A DNA stretch of 49,434 bases from Stenotrophomonas beteli (GTDB lineage: Bacteria > Pseudomonadota > Gammaproteobacteria > Xanthomonadales > Xanthomonadaceae), in assembly GCF_001431665.1 (NCBI RefSeq), contig NZ_LLXV01000022.1, positions 1 through 49,434 on the forward strand, read 5' to 3'. How positions within the stretch are numbered: position 1 is the first letter of the stretch; each line of letters opens with the position of its first letter. The notes beneath the pieces are model-generated. The model was not told where the DNA came from and did not search any database. It saw nothing but the letters and a program-made list of their open reading frames with translations. Made by a program: the position numbers and the translations under genes. Positions 29,226-38,245 of the stretch are shown piece by piece.

Positions 29226-30587
29226 GTGCCAAGACATCGCTCCACTTCATTCCCCGGTCCCGATCTGCTGAGCGTTGATCGGGAACATCTGCGCCCGCTG
29301 GCCGAGCGCATGCGCCCGCGCACCCTCGACGAAATGGTCGGGCAGAAGCGCCTGCTGGCGCCGGACAGTGCGCTGCGCCGCGCGGTCGAATCCGGTCGTG
29401 TGCATTCGATGATCCTGTGGGGGCCGCCAGGCTGCGGCAAGACCACGCTGGCGCTGCTGCTGGCCGAGTACGCCGATGCGGAGTTCCGCGCCATCTCCGC
29501 GGTTCTATCCGGCCTGCCGGAGGTGCGCCAGGTGCTGGCCGAGGCCGCGCAGCGCTTCGCTGAAGGCCGGCGTACCGTGTTGTTCGTGGATGAGGTGCAT
29601 CGCTTCAACAAGGCGCAGCAGGATGCGTTCCTGCCTCACATCGAGCGCGGCACGATCCTGTTCGTCGGCGCCACCACCGAGAATCCATCGTTCGAGCTGA
29701 ACTCGGCGCTGCTGTCGCGTTGCCGCGTGCATGTGCTGGAAGGCGTTTCGCCGACCGACATCGTCGAGGCGCTGGAACGTGCGCTGGGCGACCGCGAACG
29801 CGGCCTGGGCGAGGAGGGCATCGAGGTCGCTCCCGAACTGCTGCTGGAAATCGCCACCGCCGCCGATGGCGACGTGCGCCGTGCGTTGACCCTGTTGGAA
29901 ATCGCCGCCGAGCTGGCGGGCGGGGAGGGCGGTCGCATCACCCCGCAGACCCTGACCCAGGTGCTTGCCGACCGTACCCGTCGCTTCGACAAAGGCGGCG
30001 AGCAGTTCTACGACCAGATCTCGGCGCTGCACAAGTCGGTACGCAGTTCCAACCCGGATGCCGCGCTGTACTGGCTGACCCGCATGCTCGATGGTGGCTG
30101 CGATCCATCCTACCTGGCGCGCCGGCTGACCCGCATGGCCATCGAGGACATCGGCCTGGCCGATCCGCGTGCGCAGAGCATGGCGCTGGAAGCGTGGGAC
30201 ATCTACGAGCGGCTGGGTAGCCCAGAGGGAGAGCTTGCGTTCGCGCAGCTGGTGCTCTATCTGGCCAGCACGGCGAAGTCGAATGCCGGCTACGCGGCCT
30301 TCAACCTGGCCAAGGCTGACGTGCGCCAGAGCGGTACCGAAGAAGTGCCGCTGCACCTGCGAAATGCGCCGACCAAGCTGATGAAAGAGCTCGGCTACGG
30401 CGCCGAGTACCAGTACGACCATGACGCCGAAGGCGGCATCGCGCTGGACCAGACCGGTTTCCCGGATGCGATGGGCGAGCGGGTGTACTACAACCCGGTG
30501 CCACGCGGCCTGGAGATCAAGCTGAAGGAAAAGCTGGACCGCCTGCGCGCCGAACGCGAGGCCGCTCGCGCCGCGAAGGGCCGTTGA
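29226..30587 (+). CDS. rarA: Replication-associated recombination protein RarA (MgsA)
   Basis: A 453-residue AAA+ ATPase related to clamp-loader subunits and RuvB, acting at stalled forks. It has MRPRTLDEMVGQKRLLAP, Walker A GPPGCGKTT, Walker B VLFVDEVHRFNKAQQDAFLP and sensor-1 ATTENPSFELNSALLSR. The C-terminal tetramerisation part (LHKSVRSSNPDAALYWLTRM) is complete. The frame opens at 29136, but those first 30 residues are translated palindromic repeats, so GTG at 29226 is chosen. Confidence 0.95.
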   Translation: MPRHRSTSFPGPDLLSVDREHLRPLAERMRPRTLDEMVGQKRLLAPDSALRRAVESGRVHSMILWGPPGCGKTTLALLLAEYADAEFRAISAVLSGLPEVRQVLAEAAQRFAEGRRTVLFVDEVHRFNKAQQDAFLPHIERGTILFVGATTENPSFELNSALLSRCRVHVLEGVSPTDIVEALERALGDRERGLGEEGIEVAPELLLEIATAADGDVRRALTLLEIAAELAGGEGGRITPQTLTQVLADRTRRFDKGGEQFYDQISALHKSVRSSNPDAALYWLTRMLDGGCDPSYLARRLTRMAIEDIGLADPRAQSMALEAWDIYERLGSPEGELAFAQLVLYLASTAKSNAGYAAFNLAKADVRQSGTEEVPLHLRNAPTKLMKELGYGAEYQYDHDAEGGIALDQTGFPDAMGERVYYNPVPRGLEIKLKEKLDRLRAEREAARAAKGR

Positions 30588-30597
30588 CCCGGTTTAT

Positions 30598-30716
30598 GTA
30601 GCGTCGAGCCATGCTCGACGTCGCTCTTGCATGGGCTGCAGGCGTCCGCTGGAACAGCAGTCGAGCATGGCTCGACTCTACAGGGTGACATGGCAGTCGA
30701 GCAGGGCTCGGCTCCA
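30598..30716. repeat. Cluster of three SMAG palindromes
   Basis: One copy at 30598-30620 with GTAG outward, an inverted copy at about 30658-30681 ending in CTAC, and a third, degenerate copy at about 30693-30716 ending in CCAC. They fill most of the 190 bases between rarA and the DUF805 gene. Confidence 0.85.
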
Positions 30717-30777
30717 CGTTGTCCCCGTCGCCGGTCTTTGGCACACTGCGCGGCTTCTCTTATCAAGGAACGATGCC

Positions 30778-31149
30778 GTGCAGGAAATGATTCTGCCGTT
30801 GAAGCGCTACGCCCAGTTCGAGGGTCGTGCCAACCGCCGCGAGTACTGGATGTTCCAGCTGTTCCTGCTGATCATCTCAGCAGTGCTGATGGTGCCGCTG
30901 GTCACCGCTCTGGTGATGCAGTCCGACGCTCTGGGTATGGCGTCGATCATCCTGTTCGTCGTGTTCTGGCTGGCCACGCTGCTGCCGGTCATGGCCGTCA
31001 CTGTGCGCCGCCTGCATGACTGCAACCAGTCAGGGTGGTTCTACCTGCTGGCGCTGGTGCCGGGCGGTGGAATCGTGATCCTGGTCTTTGCGCTGCTGCC
31101 GGGTACGCCGCAGGAGAACGCGTACGGCCCGGTGCCTTCGGGACCGTGA
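30778..31149 (+). CDS. DUF805 small membrane protein
   Basis: A 123-residue inner-membrane protein of the DUF805 type. It has YAQFEGRANRREYWMFQLF before the first helix, about four hydrophobic segments, and the conserved VRRLHDCNQSGWFYLL and LPGTPQENAYGP. GTG at 30778 has AAGGA at a spacing of eight, better than the in-frame ATG at 30787. DUF805 proteins are common and of unknown function. Confidence 0.8.
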   Translation: MQEMILPLKRYAQFEGRANRREYWMFQLFLLIISAVLMVPLVTALVMQSDALGMASIILFVVFWLATLLPVMAVTVRRLHDCNQSGWFYLLALVPGGGIVILVFALLPGTPQENAYGPVPSGP

Positions 31150-31157
31150 CATTTCCT

Positions 31158-31222
31158 GAGTCGGGCACGGCTCGACTCTACAAGCGGCAAAGAAGTGAAG
31201 CCGGCATTTTGCCGGCTTCGTC
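31158..31222. terminator. SMAG copy and bidirectional terminator
   Basis: A diverged SMAG copy (GAGTCGGGCACGGCTCGAC then TCTAC) at 31158-31181 is followed by GAAGCCGGCATTTTGCCGGC and TTCGTCTTT at 31197-31222. The hairpin has an 8 bp stem and lies between the convergent 3' ends of the DUF805 and OB-fold genes. Confidence 0.75.
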
Positions 31223-31223
31223 T

Positions 31224-31598
31224 TTACTTGATGGTGCAGTCGCCGAAGGACAGGTAATCCGTTCCCGAGCTGAACTGCAGCGTGCAGCTGGCGGTGAAGG
31301 TCGCGCCTTCTTCCAGTGCGCCCAGCTTGGCCGCCTGCTGTTCGTCGTCAGTGGTCAGCCGGGCCAGGACATTGCCCTGGTCGTCGCCGGCCTCGATCAG
31401 CGGTTCGCCCGCCAGGTTGCTGGAAACACCCAGTGCTACGGCAGTGAATGTCACCGTCTGGTTGAGTTGGTCCATGCCCAGTGACGAATTGCCGGCCTCC
31501 TCAAAGGCCTGGTAGAGCGACGGCAGATCCTGTGCGGCGTGCGCGGCCAGCGGGGCGAGCAGGCCGAGGGTAAGGACGATCAGTGCGTTGTGCTTCAA
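31224..31598 (-). CDS. Secreted OB-fold (tRNA_anti-like) protein
   Basis: A 124-residue protein with a signal peptide (MKHNALIVLTLGLLAPLAAH then AAQ). The mature part has the pattern of small OB-fold tRNA_anti-like proteins: VTFTAVALGVSSNLAGEPLI, then a strand ending NVLARL, GATFTASCTLQFSSG and a closing GDCTIK, with two cysteines that could form a disulfide. Such proteins are exported despite the tRNA-derived fold name; no function is known. Confidence 0.7.
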   Translation of the reverse strand: MKHNALIVLTLGLLAPLAAHAAQDLPSLYQAFEEAGNSSLGMDQLNQTVTFTAVALGVSSNLAGEPLIEAGDDQGNVLARLTTDDEQQAAKLGALEEGATFTASCTLQFSSGTDYLSFGDCTIK

Positions 31599-31612
31599 GG
31601 GTTCTCACAATC

Positions 31613-31631
31613 ATGGGATCCAATCCCATGG
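31613..31631. repeat. Short perfect inverted repeat
   Basis: CATGGGATCCAATCCCATG has 8-base arms and a 3-base centre, just upstream of the OB-fold gene start. It could be an operator or part of a repeat family; only one copy was seen. Confidence 0.5.
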
Positions 31632-31798
31632 CAGTCGTGGAGCAGATGAACGCGACCCGGACGATGGCCAAATGCCCGCCGTCCATGGCTGCGCTGGAAG
31701 TGGGGCGGTCCAATGCCCCAGTGGGCGGAAAAATAGGGGAGTGCCGCCTCCTGTGCAACCGGCCTGTCGCGCGCGTGATACACAGCGTGACGTTTGAT

Positions 31799-31817
31799 CG
31801 ATGTGATAATCATTCGC
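31799..31817 (+). promoter_or_regulatory. Fur-box-like site upstream of the esterase gene
   Basis: The core GTGATAATCATT contains GATAATCATT, ten consecutive bases of the GATAAT-repeat Fur consensus; the flanks match poorly (about 12 of 19 overall). It lies 62 bases before the chosen esterase start, upstream of an iron/haem gene set, which makes Fur control plausible. A possible -10, TAGACT, is at 31826-31831. Confidence 0.55.
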
Positions 31818-31878
31818 GTTTGAGGTAGACTGCGGTCCCCTGTGAACCGGCGTCCCTGTGCCGCCTCCGCCGCCGCTG

Positions 31879-32907
31879 ATGAAGCATTTCGTCCTGCCTT
31901 CGCGCCGGGGGCCGCTGGCCCGCGGCCTGGCCGCCTTGATGATGAGTCTGCTCCTGGCCACCCCCTATGCCCATGCGCAGCAGCGCAACCCGCTGCAGAA
32001 GATCGGCCACACCGTGCTCGACGAGCCTGCGGCGAGCTATCGCTTCGAGCATTTCGTGGTGGACAGCCCGGACCAGCAGCGTCGCTGGCGGGTAAACGTG
32101 GCCATCCCCGCCAAGGCCGGCAAGGCCCCGCTGCCGGTGCTGTACGCGCTGGATGGCAACGCCGTGGCGATGGTGCTGGACCAGCCGATCCTGGCCGAAC
32201 TGGCCGCGCGCAAGGCACCGCCGGTGCTGGTGCTGGTCGGCTACGACAACGACCTGCGCATCGATTCGAAGGCCCGTACCCGCGACTACACCGCGTGGAT
32301 CGACCGTGCCGACGACGAGAGCGGCACGACCCAGGCAGTCGGCGGCGGCGCTGCGGCTTTCCTTGACGTGATCGAGCGCCGCATCAAGCCGGAAGTCGAG
32401 CGTCGCGCACGCATCGATACGCAGCAGCAAGCGCTGTGGGGGCATTCGCTCGGCGGGTTGTTCGTACTCAATGCGCTGTACACGCGTCCGGCTGCGTTCC
32501 AGTCCTATCTGGCGGCCAGCCCGTCGCTGTGGTGGAGCCAGGGCGCGGCACTGGGCGATCCGGAGCAGCAGTTCGTGCAGAACGTGCATGGCCAGCCGGC
32601 AAAGCTCTGGCTGATGCTGGGCGGCGCCGAGCGTGTCGGCGATCGCGGCAAGCGCGACATGAACAATCCGCGCGTGGTCGCGCACCTGCGCCGGATCGGT
32701 GGCGCCACCCCGGATGCGGCGATGCAGTTGTCCGAACGGCTGGGCAAGGTGCCGGGCCTGAGCGTGCAGTACCGCGAGTTCGATGGCCTCGGTCACGGCC
32801 CGATGCTGCCGGCGTCGTTCCACGCCGCGCTGCATGAGCTGTACGGCGTGACCGACCGCAGCGCCGGCGATGGCGCGCCCAATGGCGGTGACAACGCCGC
32901 CGAGTGA
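31879..32907 (+). CDS. Exported alpha/beta hydrolase, IroE-like siderophore esterase
   Basis: A 342-residue exported hydrolase. A basic start and hydrophobic stretch (ALMMSLLLATPYAHA) make a signal peptide. The nucleophile elbow is GHSLGGLF and the catalytic His is probably in FDGLGHGPMLP. The pattern LPVLYALDGNAVAMVLDQP and VLVLVGYDNDLRIDSKARTR matches the esterase D/IroE type, which cleaves ferric-enterobactin-like esters. The frame opens with a GTG at 31858, but the ATG at 31879 gives the better signal peptide. A Fur-like site upstream and haem transport genes downstream support a role in iron release. Its true substrate is unknown. Confidence 0.85.
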   Translation: MKHFVLPSRRGPLARGLAALMMSLLLATPYAHAQQRNPLQKIGHTVLDEPAASYRFEHFVVDSPDQQRRWRVNVAIPAKAGKAPLPVLYALDGNAVAMVLDQPILAELAARKAPPVLVLVGYDNDLRIDSKARTRDYTAWIDRADDESGTTQAVGGGAAAFLDVIERRIKPEVERRARIDTQQQALWGHSLGGLFVLNALYTRPAAFQSYLAASPSLWWSQGAALGDPEQQFVQNVHGQPAKLWLMLGGAERVGDRGKRDMNNPRVVAHLRRIGGATPDAAMQLSERLGKVPGLSVQYREFDGLGHGPMLPASFHAALHELYGVTDRSAGDGAPNGGDNAAE

Positions 32908-33029
32908 ATCCCTTCGCACGCGATGCCGTGCGACCCCACTACCCAGGCGAGGCTGCCGGCGTGCAGCGGCCCAGGCAACCGATGAATCCCGCGCCATGTG
33001 GCGCGGCCTACGTGTGCAAGGAGCCTGCC

Positions 33030-34406
33030 ATGTCGTTCCGTCCGTCTCTCCGTCTCACCTCTCTCGCTGCCGGTCTGCTGCTGGCCGTCACCGCCACCGC
33101 GCAGCCGGTGTTCGACCAGCCGGCCACTGCCACCTTCAAGGGTGAGGTCGTCTCACGTGGTGAGAACGTGGTTCCCGGCAGCACGGCCGACGTGATCGGC
33201 CGTGGCTTCGTGCCGGGCCAGAAGGTCAGCCTGCTGCGTGGCGACAGCGTGCTCAATGCGCAGCCGCTGGTGGTCGATGCCGATGGCAGCTTCAAGACCC
33301 AGCTGAGCATTCCGGCCGATGCAGTGCCGGGTACCCACCCGGTGGTGGTGCGCGCCAGCCAGCCGGCTGCAGCCACCGTGCTGAAGCTGCGCGTCTCGCC
33401 GCAGCTGCCGCTGTCCGGCCAGGCCCAGTTCGCCACCCAGTCCAACAAGCTGGTGCCGGGCCTGTACCAGTCCGCCTACAGCGCCGCCAGCAACGCAGTG
33501 TTCGTGACCTCGGCCGTGGGCCGCCCGCCGGTGACCCAGTCGCAGCTGCTGAAGCTGGACCCGACGTCGCTGAAGGTGATCAAGGCGATCACCCCGGCGC
33601 AGGTGCCGGGCAGCACCAACGGTGCGGTCTATGCGGTCTACGGCGTGGGCGTGGATGACACCCACGGCAATGTCTGGGTCACCAACACCCGCCAGAACTC
33701 GATCGCGGTCTATCGCCAGAAGGACCTGTCGCTGGTCCACCAGTTCCCGGTCGATGCCGTGCCGCACGCGCGCGACGTGGTGGTCGATGGCACCCGCGGC
33801 AAGGTGTTCGCCTCGGCCACGGGTGAGGACCACCTGTCGGTGTTCGACGCCAGAACGCTCAAGGAACTGCCGCAGATCACCCTGGAGTCCGGTGTCGATG
33901 AGGGCAAGTTCACCCCGATGAGCCTGGTGCTGGACGAGAAGGGCGGCAAGTTGTTCACCGTCAGCATCGGCACCCCGGAAGCGGCGGTGATCGATGTGGC
34001 CAGTGGCAAGGTCGAGAAGGTCATCGACCTGGGCAACTCGATCAGTGCGTCGGGCGTGGCCTTTGACGCGGCGCGCAACCGCCTGTACGTGGCCTCGCAG
34101 GGCACCGACAACCTGCTGATCGTCGACGTGGCCGCCGGCAAGGTGCTGCACGATGTGCCGGTCGGCGCCGGCGCACTGAACGTCGCCTTCGATGATGTTT
34201 CCGGCCTGGCCTACGTCAGCAACCGTGGAGCTGGCACGGTCACCGTGGTGAACGGTGACGGCAAGGTGGTCGCCAATCTTGATGGCGGCACGCTGCCTAA
34301 CCACGTCCGCGCCGACGGCAAGGGCAACGTATTCGCGGTGAACAAGTCGCGCGGCGCTGAGGACCCGAAGGGTGACCGCATCACCCGCATCACCCCGAAG
34401 CAGTAA
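33030..34406 (+). CDS. Exported YncE-like beta-propeller protein
   Basis: A 458-residue protein with a signal peptide (LTSLAAGLLLAVTATA). Residues about 24-125 look like an immunoglobulin-like domain (GFVPGQKVSLLRGDSVLNAQ). The rest is a seven-bladed propeller of YncE type with repeats such as GNVWVTNTRQNSIAVYRQ, GKVFASATGEDHLSVFDA and NRLYVASQGTDNLLIVDV. AAGGAG precedes the ATG at 33030. E. coli yncE is under Fur control, and this gene lies between an iron-type esterase and a haem transporter. Its molecular role is unknown. Confidence 0.85.
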   Translation: MSFRPSLRLTSLAAGLLLAVTATAQPVFDQPATATFKGEVVSRGENVVPGSTADVIGRGFVPGQKVSLLRGDSVLNAQPLVVDADGSFKTQLSIPADAVPGTHPVVVRASQPAAATVLKLRVSPQLPLSGQAQFATQSNKLVPGLYQSAYSAASNAVFVTSAVGRPPVTQSQLLKLDPTSLKVIKAITPAQVPGSTNGAVYAVYGVGVDDTHGNVWVTNTRQNSIAVYRQKDLSLVHQFPVDAVPHARDVVVDGTRGKVFASATGEDHLSVFDARTLKELPQITLESGVDEGKFTPMSLVLDEKGGKLFTVSIGTPEAAVIDVASGKVEKVIDLGNSISASGVAFDAARNRLYVASQGTDNLLIVDVAAGKVLHDVPVGAGALNVAFDDVSGLAYVSNRGAGTVTVVNGDGKVVANLDGGTLPNHVRADGKGNVFAVNKSRGAEDPKGDRITRITPKQ

Positions 34407-34457
34407 GTCACCGGGCAGGGCGGCCTGCGCGTCGCCCTGCCAGCAAGGAGAACGAGC

Positions 34458-35504
34458 ATGAACATCACGTCCCGTCTGCGCCTGTGTGCGCTTCCGTTGG
34501 CTGTTTCGCTGGCAATGTCTGCCTGCAGTGGTTCGTCGACACCGCCTGATGGCCAGAAGGCCGCCGAGCCGCCCGCCGCAACGGCCGCTGCGGAAGCCGC
34601 ATTGTCGGCAGGCTGGCAGCGCGTGGCCGGTACCGGGATGCCGGCGGTGCGTGACCAGAAGGCCGTGCTGCCGGCCAAGGTGCATTCCGATGACGGTGCC
34701 GATATCGAGGTGACCGACACCAGTCGGATCATCGCCGGGGGCGACGACGTCATCGCGGTGATCGAGGCGCTGGGCATGGGCACGCAGGTCTTTGCCGCGC
34801 CGACCAACACCACCACCCAGGCCGGCATGGCCGCGCCGCACCAGTTCCTGTTCAACCGCACCACGGGCGTGGAGGGCGTGCTGAGCCTGCAGGGCTCGCT
34901 GTTCCTGGGCAACAGCCTGCGCCGCCACACCGAGCTGGCCAGGAAACTGCGCGAAGTGGGCGAGCCGGCGGTGGTCATCGATGACCTGCAGCCGGCGCCG
35001 GACAAGGTGCGCAAGGTCGCTGCCGCACTAGGGCTGGCCGAGGCAGGGGAGGTACTTGCCACGCAGGTGCAGCGCCAGCTCGACGAGGCTGCAGCGATTG
35101 GCAAGGGCCTGGGCCATGCGCCACGACTGATCCACGTGTCGGCCACCGGCGCCGGCGGCTCACCGACGGTTGCTGGTGCCGACAGCGCCTCGGCGCAGCT
35201 GATCGCGCTGGCGGGCGGCGTCAACATCGGCACCGAGGCGGGGGTGAAGAACTACTCGCAGCTGAGCAATGAAGGCGTGGTCGCCGCGGCGCCGGAGGTG
35301 ATCCTGGTGACCGAGCATGACCTGCAGCTGTTCGGCGGTGCCGACGGCCTGTGGAAGGCGTACCCGACGCTGAAGCAGACCCCGGCCGGGCAGGCCAACC
35401 GGGTCTGGGTGATGCCGGATGTGCAGCTGAAGTACACCAGTGTCGGTTCCGGTGCGGGCGCGTTGGCGCTGGCCAAGGCGCTGGCGGCGTTGCCGAAGGC
35501 ATGA
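34458..35504 (+). CDS. hmuT: Haem ABC transporter substrate-binding lipoprotein HmuT
   Basis: A 348-residue periplasmic binding protein. The signal peptide ends in a lipobox (MSAC, lipid Cys23) followed by a Ser/Pro/Ala-rich tether. The binding fold resembles haem/B12 carriers: SRIIAGGDDVIAVIEALGMG, then PVVID-like AVVIDDLQPAPDKV, and VAAAPEVILVTEHDL. AAGGAG precedes the ATG. The stop overlaps the permease start by four bases. Haem rather than another iron chelate is inferred from the operon layout. Confidence 0.88.
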   Translation: MNITSRLRLCALPLAVSLAMSACSGSSTPPDGQKAAEPPAATAAAEAALSAGWQRVAGTGMPAVRDQKAVLPAKVHSDDGADIEVTDTSRIIAGGDDVIAVIEALGMGTQVFAAPTNTTTQAGMAAPHQFLFNRTTGVEGVLSLQGSLFLGNSLRRHTELARKLREVGEPAVVIDDLQPAPDKVRKVAAALGLAEAGEVLATQVQRQLDEAAAIGKGLGHAPRLIHVSATGAGGSPTVAGADSASAQLIALAGGVNIGTEAGVKNYSQLSNEGVVAAAPEVILVTEHDLQLFGGADGLWKAYPTLKQTPAGQANRVWVMPDVQLKYTSVGSGAGALALAKALAALPKA

Positions 35505-36544
35505 GTCCGGCGGATCGGCGCCGCCGTCGCGGGCGGACGATGTTGTTGGTGGCGTTGCTGGCACTGCTGGGTGCGGTGTTGGCGTCGTTCGCCGTGGGCC
35601 CGCTGCGGCTGCCGCCGCTGGAGGTGGTGCAGGCGCTGGCGGTGAAGCTGGGCCTGCTTGACCCAGAGGCAGTCAGCAGCCGTGATCTGGCGGTGGTCTG
35701 GCAGCTGCGCATTCCGCGCGCCCTGTTGGGCGCGATGGTCGGCGCGTCGCTGGCGATGGCCGGTGCCAGCCTGCAGGGCCTGTTCGGTAACCCGCTGGCC
35801 GACCCCGGTATCGTCGGTGTCAGCCAGGGTGCTGCGCTGGGTGCGGTGGCTGCCATTGTTCTCGGCGCTGCGGGCGCAGCCGGTTGGCTGGTGCCGGTGG
35901 CGGCATTCGCTGGCGGTGCACTGGCCATCGGCCTGACCTATGCGCTGGCACGGCCCGGCAAAGGCAGTGGGAATGCTACGCTGCTGCTGGTCGGCATCGC
36001 CATGGCGGCGTTCTGCTCGGCACTGATCGGTTTCCTTACTTACATCGCCAGCGAAAGCGAGTTGCAGTCGCTGGTGTTCTGGCAGATGGGCTCGCTGGCG
36101 CGCGCCAACTGGGCCGACGTGGCCGCGGTGGTGCCACTGTTTGCGATTGGCGTGTTCGCGTTGCAGCGGTTGGCCACGCCGCTGGACATGCTGGCGCTGG
36201 GTGAGCGCCAGGCCCAGCACCTCGGGCTGGATGTGACCCGCACACGACGCCGCCTGGTCGCGTTCAGTGCGCTGCTGGTGGGCGCAGCGGTGGCGTTTGC
36301 CGGTTCGATCAGCTTCGTTGGCTTGGTGGTGCCGCACGTGGCGCGCCTGCTGGTCGGCCCGGGTCATCGCTGGTTGCTGCCGTTGTCCGGCCTGCTTGGC
36401 GCGCTGCTGATCGTGGTGGCCGACACCGCAGCGCGCACGCTGGATCCGCCGGCGGAGATTCCGCTGGGCCTGTTCTCCGCTGCGCTCGGCGCGCCGTTCT
36501 TCCTCTGGCTGGTGCTGCAGCAGCGCCGCAAGGCGGCGCCATGA
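35501..36544 (+). CDS. hmuU: Haem ABC transporter permease HmuU (FecCD family)
   Basis: A 347-residue polytopic permease with about nine membrane helices. FecCD signatures are RIPRALLGAMVGASLAMAGA, then QGLFGNPLADPGIVGVSQGA, and near the end FVGLVVPHVARLLVGPGHR. The ATG overlaps the hmuT stop (ATGA), and its own stop overlaps hmuV in the same way. The longer frame from 35351 lies inside hmuT and is not used. Confidence 0.93.
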   Translation: MSPADRRRRRGRTMLLVALLALLGAVLASFAVGPLRLPPLEVVQALAVKLGLLDPEAVSSRDLAVVWQLRIPRALLGAMVGASLAMAGASLQGLFGNPLADPGIVGVSQGAALGAVAAIVLGAAGAAGWLVPVAAFAGGALAIGLTYALARPGKGSGNATLLLVGIAMAAFCSALIGFLTYIASESELQSLVFWQMGSLARANWADVAAVVPLFAIGVFALQRLATPLDMLALGERQAQHLGLDVTRTRRRLVAFSALLVGAAVAFAGSISFVGLVVPHVARLLVGPGHRWLLPLSGLLGALLIVVADTAARTLDPPAEIPLGLFSAALGAPFFLWLVLQQRRKAAP

Positions 36545-37302
36545 GCGTGCTGTTGAAGCTGCACGAGGTAGTGGTGCGCCGCCAGCAGCGCGAGATCCTG
36601 CATGGCATCTCGCTGGCGTTCGAGCCCGGCACGGTGACGGCGCTGGTTGGCCCGAACGGCGCAGGCAAATCCACGTTGCTGGCCGTGGCGGCCGGCGATC
36701 TGTGTGCCGACGTGGGCGAAGTGAGCCTGTTGGGCAGGCCGCTGGCCAGCTACAAGGCCGGGCCGCTGGCGCGCGAGCGCGCGGTAATGCCGCAGGAGCA
36801 CGGCGTTCGTTTCGCCTTCAGCGTGGAAGAAGTGGTGGCGATGGGGCGCTTGCCGCATCCGCCGGACCCGCTCGTGGATGATGCCCGGGTGGAAGCGGCC
36901 ATCGATGCCGCCGAACTGCAGGCGCTGCGCCTGCGCGAGGTGCAGCAGCTGTCCGGTGGCGAATCCGCCCGCACCACGTTCGCGCGCGTGCTGGCGCAGG
37001 ATACGCCGCTGTTGCTGCTCGATGAACCGACCGCAGCGCTGGATCTGCGCCACCAGGAGCGCACGCTGCGCAGTGTGCGTGCCTGTGCCGAAGCCGGTGC
37101 GTGCGTGATCGTGGTGCTGCACGATCTCAATCTGGCCGCTGGCTACGCCGATCGCATCGTGCTGCTGGAACAGGGCAGGGTGGCGGCCGATGGCACGCCG
37201 CTGCAGGTGCTGACCGAAGACAACCTGCAGCGGGTATATCAGCAGGATGTGGTGGTGCTGGAGCATCCGCGGCGCGGGGTGCCGTTGGTGGTGGTGACCT
37301 GA
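36541..37302 (+). CDS. hmuV: Haem ABC transporter ATP-binding protein HmuV
   Basis: The 253-residue ATPase of the transporter. It has Walker A GPNGAGKST at 37-45, a Q-loop in AVMPQEHGV, signature QQLSGGESART, Walker B LLLLDEPTAALD and the switch His in VIVVLHDLNLA. The order T-U-V with three four-base overlaps implies equal translation. No TonB-dependent receptor is adjacent. Confidence 0.94.
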   Translation: MSVLLKLHEVVVRRQQREILHGISLAFEPGTVTALVGPNGAGKSTLLAVAAGDLCADVGEVSLLGRPLASYKAGPLARERAVMPQEHGVRFAFSVEEVVAMGRLPHPPDPLVDDARVEAAIDAAELQALRLREVQQLSGGESARTTFARVLAQDTPLLLLDEPTAALDLRHQERTLRSVRACAEAGACVIVVLHDLNLAAGYADRIVLLEQGRVAADGTPLQVLTEDNLQRVYQQDVVVLEHPRRGVPLVVVT

Positions 37303-37364
37303 CGAGGGCGAGCGGCAAGCGCGGAGTATCATTGGCGTTTGTTCTGTTTCAATGGACTGATGCA

Positions 37365-38114
37365 ATGATCCGTACCGCTTCGCGCAGCGTGTTGTTCGCT
37401 GCGATGCTCGCCTCGGCGAGCGCCTCCCATGCGGCGTCCACGCCTGCCGTTTCACTGACCCACGCAGCCGAGAACGCCTCGCTGATCGAGACGCGGCAGT
37501 CCACTGGCGAGGGCGCCGCTGTCACCTCGATCAGGACGCAGTACTTCGGCAACGAGGAAATGTCGGTGAGCTGGGATGACCAGCAGGTGCTGGTGCTGTG
37601 CAGGGAGGCGGCGTACCTGAAGATTCCTGCGACCAAGCTCAAGGCCGGAGCGTTGACCTCCGAGCAGCGGCAGATGATCGTCTACCAGGCGCTGATGTCC
37701 GGCCTGGGGGCTGTCGCGGGCGTCATCGGGCCGGCAGGGGAGGTGGTGACCGTGGCTGATGATGGCAGCGAGACCCGCAGCGTTGGCGAAAACAGCTGGG
37801 CGTATGGGGTTGAGCGATACGACGTGATCACCCAGCGGCTGCCGGACGGTGCACTTCGCGTTCGAGCCCGCAAGACGGAAACCGTGAGTACCACGCCGCC
37901 GGCAGACCCGGACGACATGTTCAGCACCGAGGACGACCAGGCGGCACGCTTGTCCGAGCTGGCGCCGGTGGGCAGCTGGACCGAAGTGGTGGTCCACGGT
38001 GGCGCACGGCAGCCGCACATGGACCCGGCGACGTCGCTGAAGGGGTGGATCTCGATGGGGGATGACCAGGCGGCGACCGTGGCCGAGGCGCGCACGCTGC
38101 ACGGCTGCCAGTAA
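37365..38114 (+). CDS. Secreted protein of unknown function
   Basis: A 249-residue protein with a signal peptide (VLFAAMLASASASHAAS). The mature part has no motif I can name: ESLIETRQ-like ENASLIETRQSTGEGAAVTS, MSVSWDDQQVLVLCREAAYL, and a terminal EARTLHGCQ. It has two cysteines, possibly disulfide-bonded. The start ATG at 37365 lacks a strong ribosome site. It follows hmuV by 62 bases; a link with haem transport is not shown. Confidence 0.7.
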   Translation: MIRTASRSVLFAAMLASASASHAASTPAVSLTHAAENASLIETRQSTGEGAAVTSIRTQYFGNEEMSVSWDDQQVLVLCREAAYLKIPATKLKAGALTSEQRQMIVYQALMSGLGAVAGVIGPAGEVVTVADDGSETRSVGENSWAYGVERYDVITQRLPDGALRVRARKTETVSTTPPADPDDMFSTEDDQAARLSELAPVGSWTEVVVHGGARQPHMDPATSLKGWISMGDDQAATVAEARTLHGCQ

Positions 38115-38123
38115 AGGCTGAGA

Positions 38124-38165
38124 GGGGTCAGATCCCTTTGCCCAGGGGCAAAGGGATCTGACCCC
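38124..38165. repeat. Perfect 19 bp GGGGTCAGA inverted repeat
   Basis: GGGGTCAGATCCCTTTGCC and its exact complement are separated by four bases. It is the best copy of the family also seen at 117-243 and 13221-13261. It lies nine bases after the stop of the secreted protein gene, where it would act as a strong RNA hairpin. Confidence 0.9.
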
Positions 38166-38210
38166 GATCATTGTCGGCCTCATCGTTCCATCCATGTGTG
38201 CAATATTCAC

Positions 38211-38238
38211 TTGCGCGCCAGATTGGCAGGTCTAGAAT
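38211..38238 (+). promoter_or_regulatory. Sigma-70 promoter of the EF-G2 leader
   Basis: TTGCGC at 38211-38216, 16 bases, TAGAAT at 38233-38238. Transcription would begin around 38245-38246, that is at the first base of the leader ORF. Confidence 0.7.
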
Positions 38239-38245
38239 GCGCCCC

